From contig NC_092669.1 of the NCBI RefSeq assembly GCF_032118995.1, forward strand, positions 434,001 to 498,000: a stretch of 64,000 bases of DNA. Reading direction: 5' to 3'. Positions 35,301-47,900 of the stretch are shown piece after piece. Position numbers and translations under genes: made by a program. The notes below the pieces were generated by a model. The model was not told the DNA's origin, made no database searches, and saw only the letters and a program-made list of their open reading frames with translations. Source of the stretch: Asterias amurensis. Its lineage: Eukaryota; Echinodermata; Asteroidea; Forcipulatida; Asteriidae. Positions within the stretch are counted from its first letter, which is position 1. Each line of letters begins with the position of its first letter.

Positions 35301-38300
35301 GTAGGTACAACCGTAGAGGTAGAACCCCTCCGAGAAACGTTCCGTATCTTGCCACCACTTGTTCACTTTATCTTGACAAAAGAAAAATATTTTTTTTTGA
35401 GTAAATTTTATTTTGTTGCACTAACGAATGAAAAAGTGGTGGCAGGATACTGAAACGTATATTGAACATAGCTAACGCACTAAATTGGTCCTGCTGGCTA
35501 TAGTCTAGAATTTGGGGAGAGCAAACCCTGGCTACACTCCTACCCAACCCACCTATCGCCCCTTCTTTCACTCTGAATCTGAATCTGAATCTGAATTATA
35601 TGGTCGGCAAAGCATCCTTTCAGGAAACATCACACCAACTTTTGTTTAGCTTGCGCGTCGCGTGGGGGGTGGGGGGGGGGGGGGTTGACACTCTTCTTTC
35701 ACCACATGGTCCAAATTGCATAAAGCCTAAATCACAGAAACCTGCTAAGCTCATAAAACTATTGCTTGTAACAGAAACGTTTTACCAGCCAGATTACATG
35801 AGGTTATACATTGTTGTAACTGGTTTCAATTTCTGCTTAGCAAAAATATTGTCAAGCAGCATTTTCTGCAATGCATTTAATACAATTCTCATCTTACAAC
35901 AAACATTCGTGACAACTCGACCTGTGTGCTAAATTCTCATATCGTTAGTAAAGTCAACTCGACCGCACTTCGAAATGACCTAATGAAACTCAATAAATGA
36001 TCAATTCAAGAAAACACAATAACATAAATTCCTTTGTTTTTCTCTACCAAAAAGTCTGCAGCATTTAATACAACAAATTTTTATTTAATTTTGACCTTGT
36101 CACTATCGGCATACTTTAAACGACATTATTTTATTGATCAACATAATATATATATTTTTTCAATCTGTATTTTAATGGGGGAGATAAAAATAACAAACTT
36201 AAATTTTCAGTAACAAGAACATGAACATAATGTGACCTACAGAATTAGTACGTCCCGTAGCTTTTGAACCCTGTATTCATCTGAACCTTTGTCTACGTCA
36301 TTAACAAGGTTTACACGTTGGAGTAAAGTCCATTCCTCAAATGTTTATTCAAAAGATTCCAGAACAGGCAACCGATCTTGAATAGAACACTTGTTTGAAC
36401 AACATGGGTTGAGCAAAGATGTCCACTTTAGGGAGCGCCAGTTTTACAAACACACTCTGGTATATTGGCTGTTAAGACCACACATGCCACGTATACAGTT
36501 TAGACACTTTCAGACAGAATACACTCTGCATTTTGTTCGAATTATACTTTAGTTATTCCATTTTATCCACTTTGGGAATCTGAGTTTGGAGGAACATCGT
36601 CAAAATACCAGAATAAACGTTTATGTGAAAGTTCATGACAGGAGATGTGAAACTACATGGTCTGCTTTGACGACTAGACGATTTAGTTGCTACGGTAGTA
36701 TTGCGTAACAGTTTTGCCTATTGGACTCATGGTGTCTTCAAGAAAACTCCATCAATGTATGTAGCCTCTTAAACCAGAAATCACCGCACAAAGGATATAG
36801 CAATTTTTTGTTTTTTATCGATTATCATCGTCTGAAAGTGACAAGCATCAGAGGTATTATACGACTGCAAAGAAGACTTCATACCAGTGATGTCCATAAC
36901 AACTCTTTATTATCCTGTAATCAGAGGAAACTGATAATTGATAGTCTCTTTTCGTGCCGCCGAGGTGCTGATCCAATCCAGACAACAATAAATCTCCCGT
37001 GCTTAACGGAGATCTAATGACGACTTTTGTTTCTTCTTCAAATTACCAGTGAAAGTTTTGAGAGTGATTTTTTTCACAAAGAGTCACCAAGAGAGAGTTG
37101 TTTCACATTTTAAGTGAAATTTTGCAAGTGAATCTTTTTATAAAAGGGATTTATTTTCACAAACATCAGAGCGATGTTTTCAATCAGGCATTTTATCAGC
37201 CGAATGAACAGATTGAAGGGCACATTGTTAGTCATCATTGCGCTTTGTGCAGCCAGTTTCTACGTCGGACTTTACCTAAAAGCGGAGTCATCTAAGGCTA
37301 CCCCTTCCGACAAACGGCTCGCTGAGCCCCGTCGTGCCGTGGACCCTCCTGGTGCTCCGGTCGGTGCTCCGGTCGCTGTTCCGGTTCAACCAAGGCAAAC
37401 AACATTAAACCAGATTATTACAGAGACAAAACCCAAACATTTCATCTTAAAACCAGCAGCGACCAGTGCATTCAAATCAGGTATTATTAATATCTTTATT
37501 TTCTAAACTTCCTACGTTCCAGTCATTTTGTATTTCACCCGTCTGTCCACACATTCCAGTAATACCAATGGAAACAACACGAGTCTAAAGAAAGCAGTCA
37601 GGCTCCCATCCATTTGTGATGTAGTCATCTGGGCAAAATTTCATATAACTGCTAAGCACAAACATTTGCATGACAATTCGTCCTTGATAAAAACAGGATT
37701 GCCAACCAATGTTCCATTTGTTGCATATTGCTTGTTACTTGTATTCAGCTGTTGATTGCTTATAAAATTCACTTGGAAGTTTGGTTGTTAATTCTGTTTT
37801 GATCAAGGCAAAAATAATGCTAGGCAAATTTGTGTGCTTAGCAGCTCCATGAAATTAGACCCATGTTCACTTTATGCGCTGAGAGGCTTTTGCATCGTTA
37901 TTTGTATCAGCCATTTTTATTTTAATATTTTTCAGAGTAACCCTTCTTTTTTACTCTTTATTTGTTTCTTTCCAAAGCTCTGAATAAAACTTGGATGACA
38001 TGGACTGACATCGAGAGTCCTGGGGTTTACCGCGCATGCGTACCGAGACCCAAGGACGACATTGAAATGACTGAAGTAGTAACGGGAGGACTGGTTGAAC
38101 ACTCTAACAGAATGACAATAACGCACTGTCTACACAGCTGCATTGCCCTCGTAAGTACAATGAGACACTTTGAAACGCTAGGTGGCAGCAGACCTACCAG
38201 GTATAATTTCCATTGTTTACATAGTTCTGAGCATGTGCACATTGCCGAGAACAATGGATTTACCTGGTGACTCTGCTGCCACCTAGAGTCTCAAAATTTC

Positions 38301-41300
38301 CTCTTTTTTGGAAAGGATTACAAACCATCATTGTTTAATTTTAGTCTAAAGGTACGTGTATACTGATTGTATATGACAACCATTCTGTGAAATATTTAAC
38401 CCTAAAATGAAGTCATATTCAAGAAAACTGTTCTACTGTATTACTTGATTAAAATGATTCTTTTCATGATTCTCTCAATGTTGTTTACACAATCGAAAGC
38501 TGCTGTACTTCTATAAACCAAGTAAGTTTGTTTTGCCAATAATTTTAGGAGTGATTTCCAAACGTATACCTGAAGGAAACAACAAGCTAAGTATGCTTTT
38601 ACGGGTCGAAATGTTTGAATAATGTTTGCAAATTCTTCTTGTAGGGTTTCACCTATGCTGCCCTCAGTCGTGGTACTGAATGTTTCTGTAGTGACGTCAG
38701 AGGTGAATCACCTCTGCTGAACTATATGGAGAGCGCCCTCTGCGACATACCGTGCTCAGGTGAAGGCAGGTATCACTGCGGTGGTGCTCAGCATATGTCA
38801 CTCTACAGAACGGCTGTGCCAGGTAAAGTTCTAATGTCACTGTTTTGTCCCAACTTGACAATCGTCCCAGGTCCCAACTTAGGTGTCCAAGTAGTGTCTA
38901 ACCTACTATGTATTTCCCTCTTGAATCTACAGACTGAGGTAAACGAAAAACAAACCCTTTGTAAGTTTGTATGCTAACAACTATTTTGAGTCTAATTACC
39001 AATATGTCCATGCCTTTAATCCGGAGGTCGCATGTTCAAATTACGCCCTAGTAGGCCTAAACAGTATTTTTCAAAGAAGATATCTTTCGGATCGGAAAAA
39101 TATTTGGGTTGTGTGTTCTTGTCTTAAAAAGTCTAACCAGAGTTCTTCTTGTGTCATAAACCTTTTTTAATTAGCGTGCTTTTTGAACCACAAGTTCATA
39201 TTATATTTTGTAGCAATGCTAGCTTTTTAACCAATGTCTACCCTCAGTGTTTTTAATTATTGATGGTTGTGTACATGTTCTGCATTTAATTACATTTTAA
39301 CTGTATTTTCTCTAAGGTTTTATTTATAACTGTATAGATTTTAATGGGTTTCCTTTTAATTGTTCATCGCCCAGGAGCATGTTTCATGGATGGGCGCTGT
39401 ATAAATTGCCATTATTATTGATTTATAATTTATAAATAATTCCCATAATTCTCACCCCTTGTTTGATTTGACAGATAATCGTTGTTCTAAAGTTGAGCTA
39501 AAGCCGGTAGGTAGCTTGCCCCTGGTTGCTCTAGCTAGCTACCCCCGGTCTGGTAATACTTGGACACGGCAGCTCATCGAGCGAGGAACCGGGCTCCTGA
39601 CGGGCAGTGTGCACTGGGTCAATGAGAAAGATATGACCATCTCCAAGAAAAGTAAGTCATTTTGCAATTCCTTTTTAATCTTTTATTGTATACCATGCTG
39701 TATTGTCTTCAGCACCTTCAGTTCCTTAAAGACCGTGGACGCTATTTTGGCAATTGTCGAAGACCAGTCTTCTCACTTGGTGTATCTCAACATTATCCAC
39801 AAAATAAGAAACCTGTAGAAATTTGAACTCAATTGGTCGTCGAAGTTGCGAGATAATAGTGGAAGAAAAAACACCCTTGTCACATGAAGTTTTGTGCTTT
39901 CAGATGCTTGACTTCAGGACCTCAAAATCTAATTCTGAGGTCTCAAAATCAAATTCAAATATTTCAGTAGAAAATTACTTATTTCTCGAAAACTACGTTA
40001 CTTCAGAGAGGGAGCCGTTTCTCACAATGTTTTATACTTACTATCAACAGCTCTCCATTGCTTGTTGCAAGTAAGTGTTTATGCTGACAATTATTTTGAT
40101 TAATTACCAATAGTGTCCCTGCCTTTAAGTTTTGTTTTTCGGATGGCACTTTTGTGTGCGATCTGCACTCGACCACAAGCACGCTCCTCCCACAATCACG
40201 GACCTATTGACATTCACATGTGTATCTGTTTGTATTGTACCTTTTTGTACATTACAAAGACCATAATTCAATATTTTTCTGCGAGTGTCTTTAAAATCAG
40301 CATTGATGAAATAAATTAAAACAATAATTTACAATAATTTCCTTCCTGCAGTATTTCCCGGTGGAAACATCGACTACCATTCTCGGCAGACAATCTGCGT
40401 CAAGTCCCATCTCAACGAGGCTAAGCATATCCAGACGTTTGAGGGCGCTGTTCTTCTTATTAGAAACCCTTACAGTGCCCTTGTGGCGGAGATCTTCCGG
40501 AGGCAGATGTTAGATCAAGCGAAGACAGCGGAGGAAACCATTCAGTATTTTAATTCTCCCGGTAAGACGAGGATCCTTCTCTTTTTTCATATCTTCTTCA
40601 AATACTAAAATGGATACGGTTAAAAAAGGTCATATCACTGCCCTCAAAATGAGGATGAATTTTACGGTTTCGATGGGCATTATAAAACAACTCTTCTCTC
40701 CTCTTTAAAGTCAAATGTGAGACTTTTGGGGACACAACGTTGCAGCAGATTTACAAGGTAAAACCTTTGTTCTTAGGAATGTGCGCTTGATCAGAACTAC
40801 GTAATTTGTGTAAATTGACCTAGTAAGTCTGCTGCCACCTAGCGTTCTTAAGTCTCCCATTTGAATGAAGGTTTACAAAGTATTCATCAGGCTGAGAATC
40901 ACTTGTAGATGAAGTAGCGAATGAATCGATAGTAACTTTTAGTTTTGTTGTTAATTTGGCACTGTGAAACTAAAATTCTTTTGTGCACAAGCCTATGTAG
41001 AAAGTGTTTTCTCACTGGAATTTCCGAGTTCATGAGTCAAACTTCCTAAAAGGTATGCCATTGGGCCTGTCTGAGGAATGAACTTGACAGATTTTACCTC
41101 TCTTTTTCTGAAAACCGAACACTGAGTAATTAAAGGCACTGGACACTAGACCTATTGGTAATCACTCAAATTAATTGTGAGCATAAAAACTTACTTGGTA
41201 ACGAGCAATAGAGAGCTGTTGATATTATAAAACATTGTGACACAACTTGTGCAACATTACTCTTTCGCAACTTCGACGACCAATTGAGTTCAAATTTCCA

Positions 41301-41993
41301 CAGGTTTGTTGTTATGCATAATAATGTCGAGATACACCAAGTGAGAAGACTGGTCTTTACAACTACCAAAGGTGTCCAGTGTCTTTAACTAAGTGGGTTT
41401 TTGGTCACTGTCACTGCTAAGCCATCGAAGGGTTTTTATACCAATGTTTCAAGACAGATCTTCTTTTTGTGAAAACAAGTACAGCGTACATGTGTGTATG
41501 CTTTGAGAATAGAAACGTTTATGGAGTTTGGGCAATAATATTGTTCTAAAACTAGTAATTAAAAACTGTTTAAAGTTTTTTTGGGGGTGGTTTATTTTCC
41601 GTGACAGAATGGAGAAACTTTGCCGAGAACCAATCTAGGAGCTGGAAGAAAATGGCGGTTCAGTGGATCACAAATTCCAAAAAGATCTTCGTGGCTCACT
41701 ACGAGAATCTTCAGGAAAACACCAACGAAGAACTCACAAAGATTGTGCAGTTCCTGAACGTCCCTGTAGATAACCAACGTGTGTTGTGCGCCGTACAGGA
41801 GCACCCATCTTCTAAAGCCACTGGTATTGCTCTTGGCAACCATGGACGAAAGACCCGCGTGTATCTGACTAAAGATCCATTCCCAAGCGAAGTCCGGAAA
41901 CTGGTCGATGATAATATTAAAGAGGTGAACGCAACTCTGATAGCACATAAGCTAACACCACTCCCGAGAGACTACTCCGTGGAAGTATACTAA
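35018..41993 (+). CDS. WSCD: WSC-domain sulfotransferase, copy A (WSCD family)
   Basis: Exons are 1a 35018-35300 or 1b 37174-37480, then 37978-38150, 38645-38822, 39475-39651, 40352-40561 and 41608-41993; products are 468 or 476 residues. The N-terminus is a short cytoplasmic tail plus a signal anchor (TFLLLVILLGAGYFYI in 1a), typical of a type II Golgi enzyme. Exons 2-3 encode one WSC domain with eight Cys (YRACV, HCLHSC, ECFC, ALCDIPC, YHCGG). Exons 4-6 encode a sulfotransferase domain. SYPRSGNTWTR fits the 5'-phosphosulfate loop that binds PAPS, and LLIRNPYSALVAE fits the 3'-phosphate site. Human WSCD1/2 are described as sialate 8-O-sulfotransferases; substrate here is inference. First of three tandem copies and the most diverged. 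Confidence 0.9.
35708..35880. mobile_element. Decayed T3-like element
   Basis: 'ccaaattgcataaagcct' at the left and 'tttctgcttagcaaaaat' to the right keep the T3 pattern, but the arms are badly degraded. A G-rich run lies just upstream at 35664-35684. Both are in the long interval between exons 1a and 1b. Confidence 0.4.
37174..37480 (+). CDS. WSCD: Alternative first coding exon 1b of copy A
   Basis: It encodes MFSIRHFISRMNRLK, an anchor (GTLLVIIALCAASFYVGLYL), then a Pro/Val-rich stem with a short GAPV repeat. It ends AAATCAG|gtatta, phase 1, compatible with the WSC exon at 37978. It could be a second promoter of copy A, or a leftover from a lost fourth gene. Confidence 0.7.
37630..37861. 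mobile_element. hAT-like foldback MITE (T3) in an intron of copy A
   Basis: It starts 'gggcaaaatttcatataact' and ends 'agcagctccatgaaattaga', with mirrored 'aaaacaggattgccaacc' inside. It lies between exon 1b and the first WSC exon. Confidence 0.7.
38162..38292. mobile_element. Short foldback MITE (family T8), copy 1
   Basis: 'aacgctaggtggcagcagac' at the left mirrors 'ctctgctgccacctagagtc' at the right. A second copy lies at 40718-40857, also in an intron of copy A. Confidence 0.65.
38955..39420 (+). mobile_element. T2 MITE fragment followed by a SINE-like repeat
   Basis: 38955-39019 is the 3' end of a T2 element ('aattaccaatatgtccatgc' then TTAA). From about 39025, 'ggaggtcgcatgttcaaatt' resembles a tRNA B-box, and the tail at 39390-39415 reads 'gggcgctgtataaattgcca' with ATT units, a form common at the 3' ends of marine SINEs. 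Confidence 0.5.
39726..40128 (-). mobile_element. TTAA-type MITE (T2) in an intron of copy A
   Basis: It is bounded by TTAA at 39726 and at 40125-40128. In reverse orientation to 21350-21734 it holds 'ttatttctcgaaaactacg' and 'gggagccgtttctcacaatg'. It is non-coding. Confidence 0.75.
40718..40857. mobile_element. Short foldback MITE (family T8), copy 2
   Basis: It ends 'ctgctgccacctagcgttct', with a decayed mirror 'aacgttgcagcagatt' at the left. It is related to 38162-38292. Confidence 0.5.
41130..41388 (+). mobile_element. Internally deleted T2 MITE in an intron of copy A
   Basis: TTAAAGGCACTGGACACTAG at the left and 'aaaggtgtccagtgtcttta' with TTAA at the right. It is about 130 bp shorter than full T2 copies because the middle is missing. 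Confidence 0.75.
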
Positions 41994-42131
41994 TCCCGTC
42001 AACAGCCGTCAATAACAGACAGTTGATTATTCGTATAAAAAAAGCTTACACCACTCCCGAGAGACTACTCTGTGTAGAAGTATACTAATCCCGTCAAACG
42101 ACCGTCAATAACAGACAGTTGATTATTCGTA
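41951..42131 (+). repeat. Tandem duplication across the stop codon of copy A
   Basis: About 90 bp starting 'acaccactcccgagagacta' and ending 'acagttgattattcgta' occurs twice in direct order, at about 41954-42040 and 42050-42131. The first unit carries the last codons and the TAA stop; the second therefore lies in the 3' UTR. Confidence 0.85.
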
Positions 42132-42509
42132 CGAGGAGTTGTGTGACGATGCATAGGCAATAACGTGTTTATTTCAACAAACGAAGAAATACAAAATATT
42201 ATTATTATTAATTAAACGAACTTACTACTATTTTCACTAGATACTTAACTTCCTTTTGTTAAAGGGCATTAAATGAACTCAACTGAAGCTAAAAGAAAGC
42301 GAGAAACAGCGAACCGCAAGAAGATATGTTATTATATATTTTCTTAGAAGCTGCTCTGCTTCTGAGCATGAAGGTATTCTGTTTATCAGGGTGCTGTTTT
42401 AGTTTTAAGATAGGCCAAAGATTCTGTCTGTACCACAATACCATGAACTATATACAAGCTTATTCTGCGGTAGATTTCACGAAACTTTACGCAACTGCAT
42501 ACTCTCTTA

Positions 42510-42724
42510 ATGTAAAAGAGTGAAAAAGCATTCTTTGAAGAGCCATACTCTTTTTCGAGTGAACTTCCACTCTTTTAGATTGAAGTTTCCATTTTTTTTA
42601 AAAGTTGAACTCTGTCCTGGAGTGAAACCCCTCTAAAAGAGTGAAATAACCACAACTCTTTTTAAAGAGCCATATGAGGGACAACTCGAAATGTACAGAG
42701 TGGTGTTTTTTACTCTTTTACATT
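42510..42724. mobile_element. MITE with ATGTAAAAGAGTG termini (T9)
   Basis: The left end 'atgtaaaagagtgaaaaa' and right end 'ttttttactcttttacat' are inverted repeats of about 18 bp. The interior repeats 'actctttt' and 'gagtg' words many times. It is non-coding. Confidence 0.65.
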
Positions 42725-43467
42725 TTAGAGAGTAAGTCCAGCATGTATTGCTCATAGTTATGCACCAATGACACAATAACTCTTGCACAAGTGGAATAGA
42801 TCTTAATCACGGTGTGGCCATCTTGGTTTTACTCCATTCCAACTCATTGCAGCCAGAGTGAGGCTGGACGAAATAATAGTCTGGTGCCGTGTTTGCGCAA
42901 TGTACGTAAGCATTTACTGCACTTGGAAACAGGGAACATGACCACTGGTGACAGCGTGATGAAGGTCTATTGGCGCAGTTGTGTAGTTTCATGAAATCGG
43001 CTGCCGAATAGCGCCCTCTTTGAACCATTCTCCTTCAACCCATGATCATTTTAAATAATGGGTTGGCAGAGGCGGATATTTCGAGGGACAAATTTCCCAT
43101 CGACACTGGTACAGATTTATAAACTGCATATAAAGCAACTTCAAAGAGGGTGCCTTTTAGGCTTGTGACGTCATAAGAAAACTGAATGTTTTAATTTTTT
43201 ATTTGTTTTTCACACTATAATGATCATAGAGCTGATCAACTTGTCTTTCAATCTGTTCTTTTCAGAGTTCCTTCGATATTCATTTATGTGTTTACATTTT
43301 TATTTTAATTTTAGTACGAGTTATAAACTAAACAGGTGTCTAACTGAACACTGAGAAATAAATCAGCTGAAACAATAATGAGTTTATTTCCACAGTTCAA
43401 CTTTATTTTGCACTGTTTGCATGATAGGGTTGTCATGTCCCGAGTCGTTCCCCGACGTAGTTTGCGA

Positions 43468-43762
43468 TAATAACCAATTCTTATATAGCGCATTTCACAA
43501 TAACCGTATCAATGCGCTTTACATTAGTGCCCTGGTCATAGGGCCAATAACATCCCTTTTTAATGTTTCTCAGCTCCCTTGGGAGTATAAAACCTGGGCA
43601 ACAGTTTATATCGCTCCAAAGGCTTTTTCATACACAATATCATCCTCTACCCTCGCAGGTACCCATTTATACCCCTGGGTGAAGAGAAGCAATTATAGTA
43701 AAGTATCTTGCTCAAGGACACAAGTGTCACGACCGGGATTCGAACCCACACTCCGGTGAATT
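43468..43762 (-). mobile_element. tRNA-derived SINE with a MetaSINE-like core, minus strand
   Basis: On the minus strand it begins 'ggagtgtgggttcgaatccc' (B-box), continues 'gtgtccttgagcaagatact' and 'gggtacctgcgag', and ends 'gcgctatataagaattggtt'. The 'ccttgagcaag' core and the 'gcgctatata' end are familiar from widespread marine SINE families; naming it MetaSINE is from memory. Confidence 0.65.
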
Positions 43763-44030
43763 ATCGATGAACGTCGATAGTTGTTGACGCAGATTACGAT
43801 GGTAAACGAAACAAGTTTATACTTATAAGAATGTACAGATTTATTTACAATATTATACGAGTTAAAAGTTTCACCAAAATAAAAAAATACGATATCTTAG
43901 GAATAACTTTGTGTGAGTGTCACTCCTTGTCTATACATCTCTACACCAGTCCAACTCCTCGTCTTAAGAGTTAGCACTTTGCTCGCGCGCCTCATTCAAT
44001 TTCAAATAGGCAAACAACATTTTAAAATAA

Positions 44031-44335
44031 TTGATCGTCCTCTCCCTCATACATTTTCGAGGCCGCATCCTTTTTATTTCCCTTTTTTTAATTCCATTTT
44101 TGTTCTGTAAAGGGCAAATATTCTGTGTAATTCTCATTCAGAACTGACTAATCTCTTAAGAACTTGTACACTAGGACCTTCATAAAGTTAGTGGATACTT
44201 TTAAACTGAAGAATTGGTGGCCAGTTTCAATTAAAATGCTTGGCAAAAAAAAAAAAACCTTTGAAAAAAAAAAAAAAAAAAAAACAGCAATGAAAAGGCC
44301 CTCATCCTCCTCGTTTTGGAAAAACCCGGACTTTT
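44031..44335. mobile_element. Dispersed element T10, first copy
   Basis: Shares 'ttgatcgtcc', 'ccctcat', 'gaggccgcatcctttttat' and 'gccctcatcc' in the same order as 46644-46927. It is interrupted by A-runs at about 44249 and 44265 and its right end is unclear. Confidence 0.5.
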
Positions 44336-44987
44336 TTCATTTCATTTTCATTAATTATTTTCTTTATCTGTCCTTGACTGTCTTTGACTTATTGTACTTA
44401 ATTTGTTTATTATTCTCTTGTTTTGACCGATATGGAAATAAATGTTGATTGAATTGAATAGAATTGATCATGATGGCGGAGCGCCACGTTTTCACCCTCT
44501 ACTGGTTGCCTGTCTGTTCCAGTGTATTGTTGTACATGCCACGCTTCGGTACCCATCTACAGTCAACAACCTATCGACTGAGACACCTGGGAAGGCTACC
44601 CGATTGTTATTTATGTAAAGCTATGCAGTAATGGCGTTTCTTCTTCTTCGTATACTGTGAAGTGCAACAAACGTGAGTAGGTCGTGGGAACACACATTTT
44701 TGTCGCGATCCATTGAGCTTTTTCGTATAAACTGCCATCTCAATGCTGATCGATCTGTTGTAAGATTGCAGTGTTCTATAGGTAAAGATAAGTGAGTGAT
44801 AAACACACAGGTAAAGCCTATCTAGACCTACATCTACGCTGGTATCTGTGCCAAATACAAGTAAAAACAACACTAGTTGGAGCTGCATGATTCTGAGGTT
44901 ACTACCGAAAGTAACTGACTGGTAATTAACAAACAGGTGTGAGCAGATTCTGGAGCCGATTCTTTAGCTTGCTATCACAGGTACACC

Positions 44988-47900
44988 ATGACTTTCTGTC
45001 GAACGTATAAAACAACATGTCGGTTTCTAAACTTGCCAGTCAGACTATTGGTACTAGTTGTACTGGTAGTAGGAGGTTATCATATCGCGAAAAGTTGGAA
45101 TCGAATTGAGAAGGGTACCAACGTATCTAAACAAGAAGTACAGCAAGACGGCGACGGACAACATCGTCAGGTGCCAGAAATTCCTCAGCATCCAGCATCT
45201 CTTCCTGACACCAAGGAGAAGTTTATTTCCGGTAAGTCCCACTCCCTTTTATTCACCCCTCCTCCCAACCCAAATGACCCCTCCCTTAACACCCTTCCCA
45301 ACCCCAATACCCCCTTCCCTACTCACACGCACACTATTGTGTATACATCTGCAACCGTGGATGTCCCTGTTTTTTTGCAACAGCTCCCATAATAGGCTTT
45401 GCCTACGTTTTCCGATTAATTATTTTAAAAATGTACCTTTTTTCATGTCGACAGTAACAATTTTAAGCATACAGTTGAAAACAAATATTGATGAGTATAA
45501 TAATGAAGGATGGATGCCAGACAATTTAACAGTAATACAATGTATAGAAGTTTGAAGATAATAACTACAGAAATGAACGGGCTAGTCAACATACAGGACA
45601 AAGTTTACGCATCATGCTTTTGTATAATATTTCCCTGAGACAAACAAGGACTTGGACGACAAGAAAGAAAACAAAAACACAGAACAAAGAAACAAAAACA
45701 CAAACAACTGAGGATCTTTCCCGAACCGTGGAGTAATTATCCCTTTTTTATTTTGTATTATTGGTTTATTTTTTAAAATAAACTCCCATGGCGACCAGAG
45801 GTGGATTTACAGGAAAACATACAGAGATTAAAAACTAGGAGAAAAACAAAATTAGAAAACATTAGAAAAAAATTACACTAAAAGAACGTGATCAGTATAA
45901 AGTTACTTTAGGTTAATATTTTGATACCTTTTCATTTTGAAACTTGTGTTGTTTTTGGTTTGGGTTTGTTGGTTTCGATTTTAGTGTTTTGTGGCTGTAG
46001 AGTAAGAGGTTTGAGGATCGGAAGGGGGGGGGGGGTGGAGTGAGGGCCTCCTGCGCCATGCACTCACGCTGTTAAAACACTCTAATGAGCATAGTTATAT
46101 GATTTGTACTTTCTTCTTCTTCTTCTTCCTTTCAAGTGCTGCTTCAATAATTGAAGATTACCGCATTGCGGCTAGGCGCACGCGTGAAACCATGATTAAT
46201 TGTTTTAATCTGTTGTTAATTTATCAAAAAAAAAAAAAATCACTCATACAATTAATAGAATGGCAATTTATTATTACTTATTTTAAACGCGAATACACAC
46301 ATCTATACCTCGTCTTTTATTATAACAATGTTCCTATTTTCTAGCAGCTCTTAATAAAACATGGATGACATGGACTACTATTGATAGCCCAGGGGTGTAC
46401 CGCGCATGCGTTCCAAGACCTAAAGATGTCTTAACAGCGCATGATATTGTGACGGCTGGATTGGTGAAAGAGTCGACGAACATGACTATTGGACTGTGCC
46501 TACAAACATGCATCTCGCTTGTAAGTTGTAAACAAATATAATTCAAAAGATTTCCTATGATTTATTATGTTAATGATTAAAAGCACTGGGACCCAATCAG
46601 CTATTTTGCACATAACATATAAGGCCAGATAAAAAAAATATTAGTTGATCGTCCCCTCCCTCATCCTTTTTTGAGGCCGCATCCTTTTTAAAACTTTTTT
46701 CCCTTTGTTTTCTTCAAAAAGACACATTTTCTATGTATTTCTCATTGAACTTTCTTGTACTTGTTAACTACTGCTGCATGAAGTAAGTGGTGACTTTCAA
46801 ACTGAAAAATTGGTATCCAATTTGAATTAAAGGGCTTAGCGGAAACCTTTGAAATAAATAAAAAATAACAAATTAAATTGCCCTCATCCTTATATATACC
46901 CTTTTAAGAAAAACCTGGACGATCAACTTGTATTGTTTTTTACTTGGCCTTATATAGCAGTATAGTAGTTTGGCTAATAACTGTAGTTTGGCTGGTACCT
47001 TGGTAGTTTGGCTGGTAACTTGGTAGTTTGACTGGTATTAAACTTGGTACTTTGGCTGGTAACTTTTTCCTTTCATATTCATGTCCGTAAAGAATATACA
47101 GTATGGCCCCTCATTATGTTTCGTGTAGTAGAGTAGTAACAACAAACAGGAAACCAAACATTGCCATGATAAATCCTCAAAATGAGTAACTATACCGATT
47201 TTTTTTATCTATAATGCAGCATCTCACCTATGCCGCCCTCAGTCGGGGAAGTCAGTGTTTCTGTAGTGACGTCAAAGCCGAATCAGTTTTGTTGAACTAC
47301 ATGGAGAGCGCCCTCTGCGATAAACCATGCTCAGGTGACCCGAAGTACAACTGTGGAGGGATGGAGTTTATGTCTTTATACCGGACATCAGTTCCAGGTG
47401 GGTGTGGTTTCTTGTTTCTTTCCCTTCCCCAAACTTCAGTTGAAGTCTTATTTTTATTTGGTCTCTATCAACAGCTCTCCATTGCTCCTTATGTCAACAA
47501 TTATATCAAGAGTTTACCAATAGTGTCCAGTGCCTTTAAAATGTTTTGATCTGTTGATTATTATGTAGATCTTCGATGTTCAAAAGTGGAGCTGAAAGCT
47601 AAGAACAGTCTACCGTTTATCGCTTTGGCAAGCTACCCACGATCTGGGAACACATGGACCCGTTCGCTCATAGAGAAAGGAACAGGAATACCGACTGGAA
47701 GTGTCTACTGGAAAGGCGAGAGTAAAATGCAAATCTCAAAGAAAGGTACATTGTTTTCCCCTTGTATATTCATATTTTTTTACAGAAATTATATTGTTAC
47801 ATCACCGGTTTAGCTCCAAGATGGCGACCGAATGACGTCAAAGCATACGTTATATATATGTGAATCTAATCATTTATTGTTTTATACTAATTACAGTTAC

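Larger units (their letters stand above)
42132..44987. other. Intergenic region between WSCD copies A and B
   Basis: It contains the elements listed separately at 42510, 43468 and 44031. 44400-44466 has a (TTGAA)-like tail after 'ggaaataaatgttg', typical of the 3' end of a retroelement. About 44480-44987 is the 5' flank of copy B and is similar to the flank of copy C (shared 'cacgcttcggtacccat'). Confidence 0.5.

Noticed and set aside
37139-37146. TATAAAAG before exon 1b of WSCD copy A
   Set aside because: A start site about 30 bases downstream would leave almost no 5' UTR before the ATG at 37174, so a working TATA box is unlikely at this spacing.
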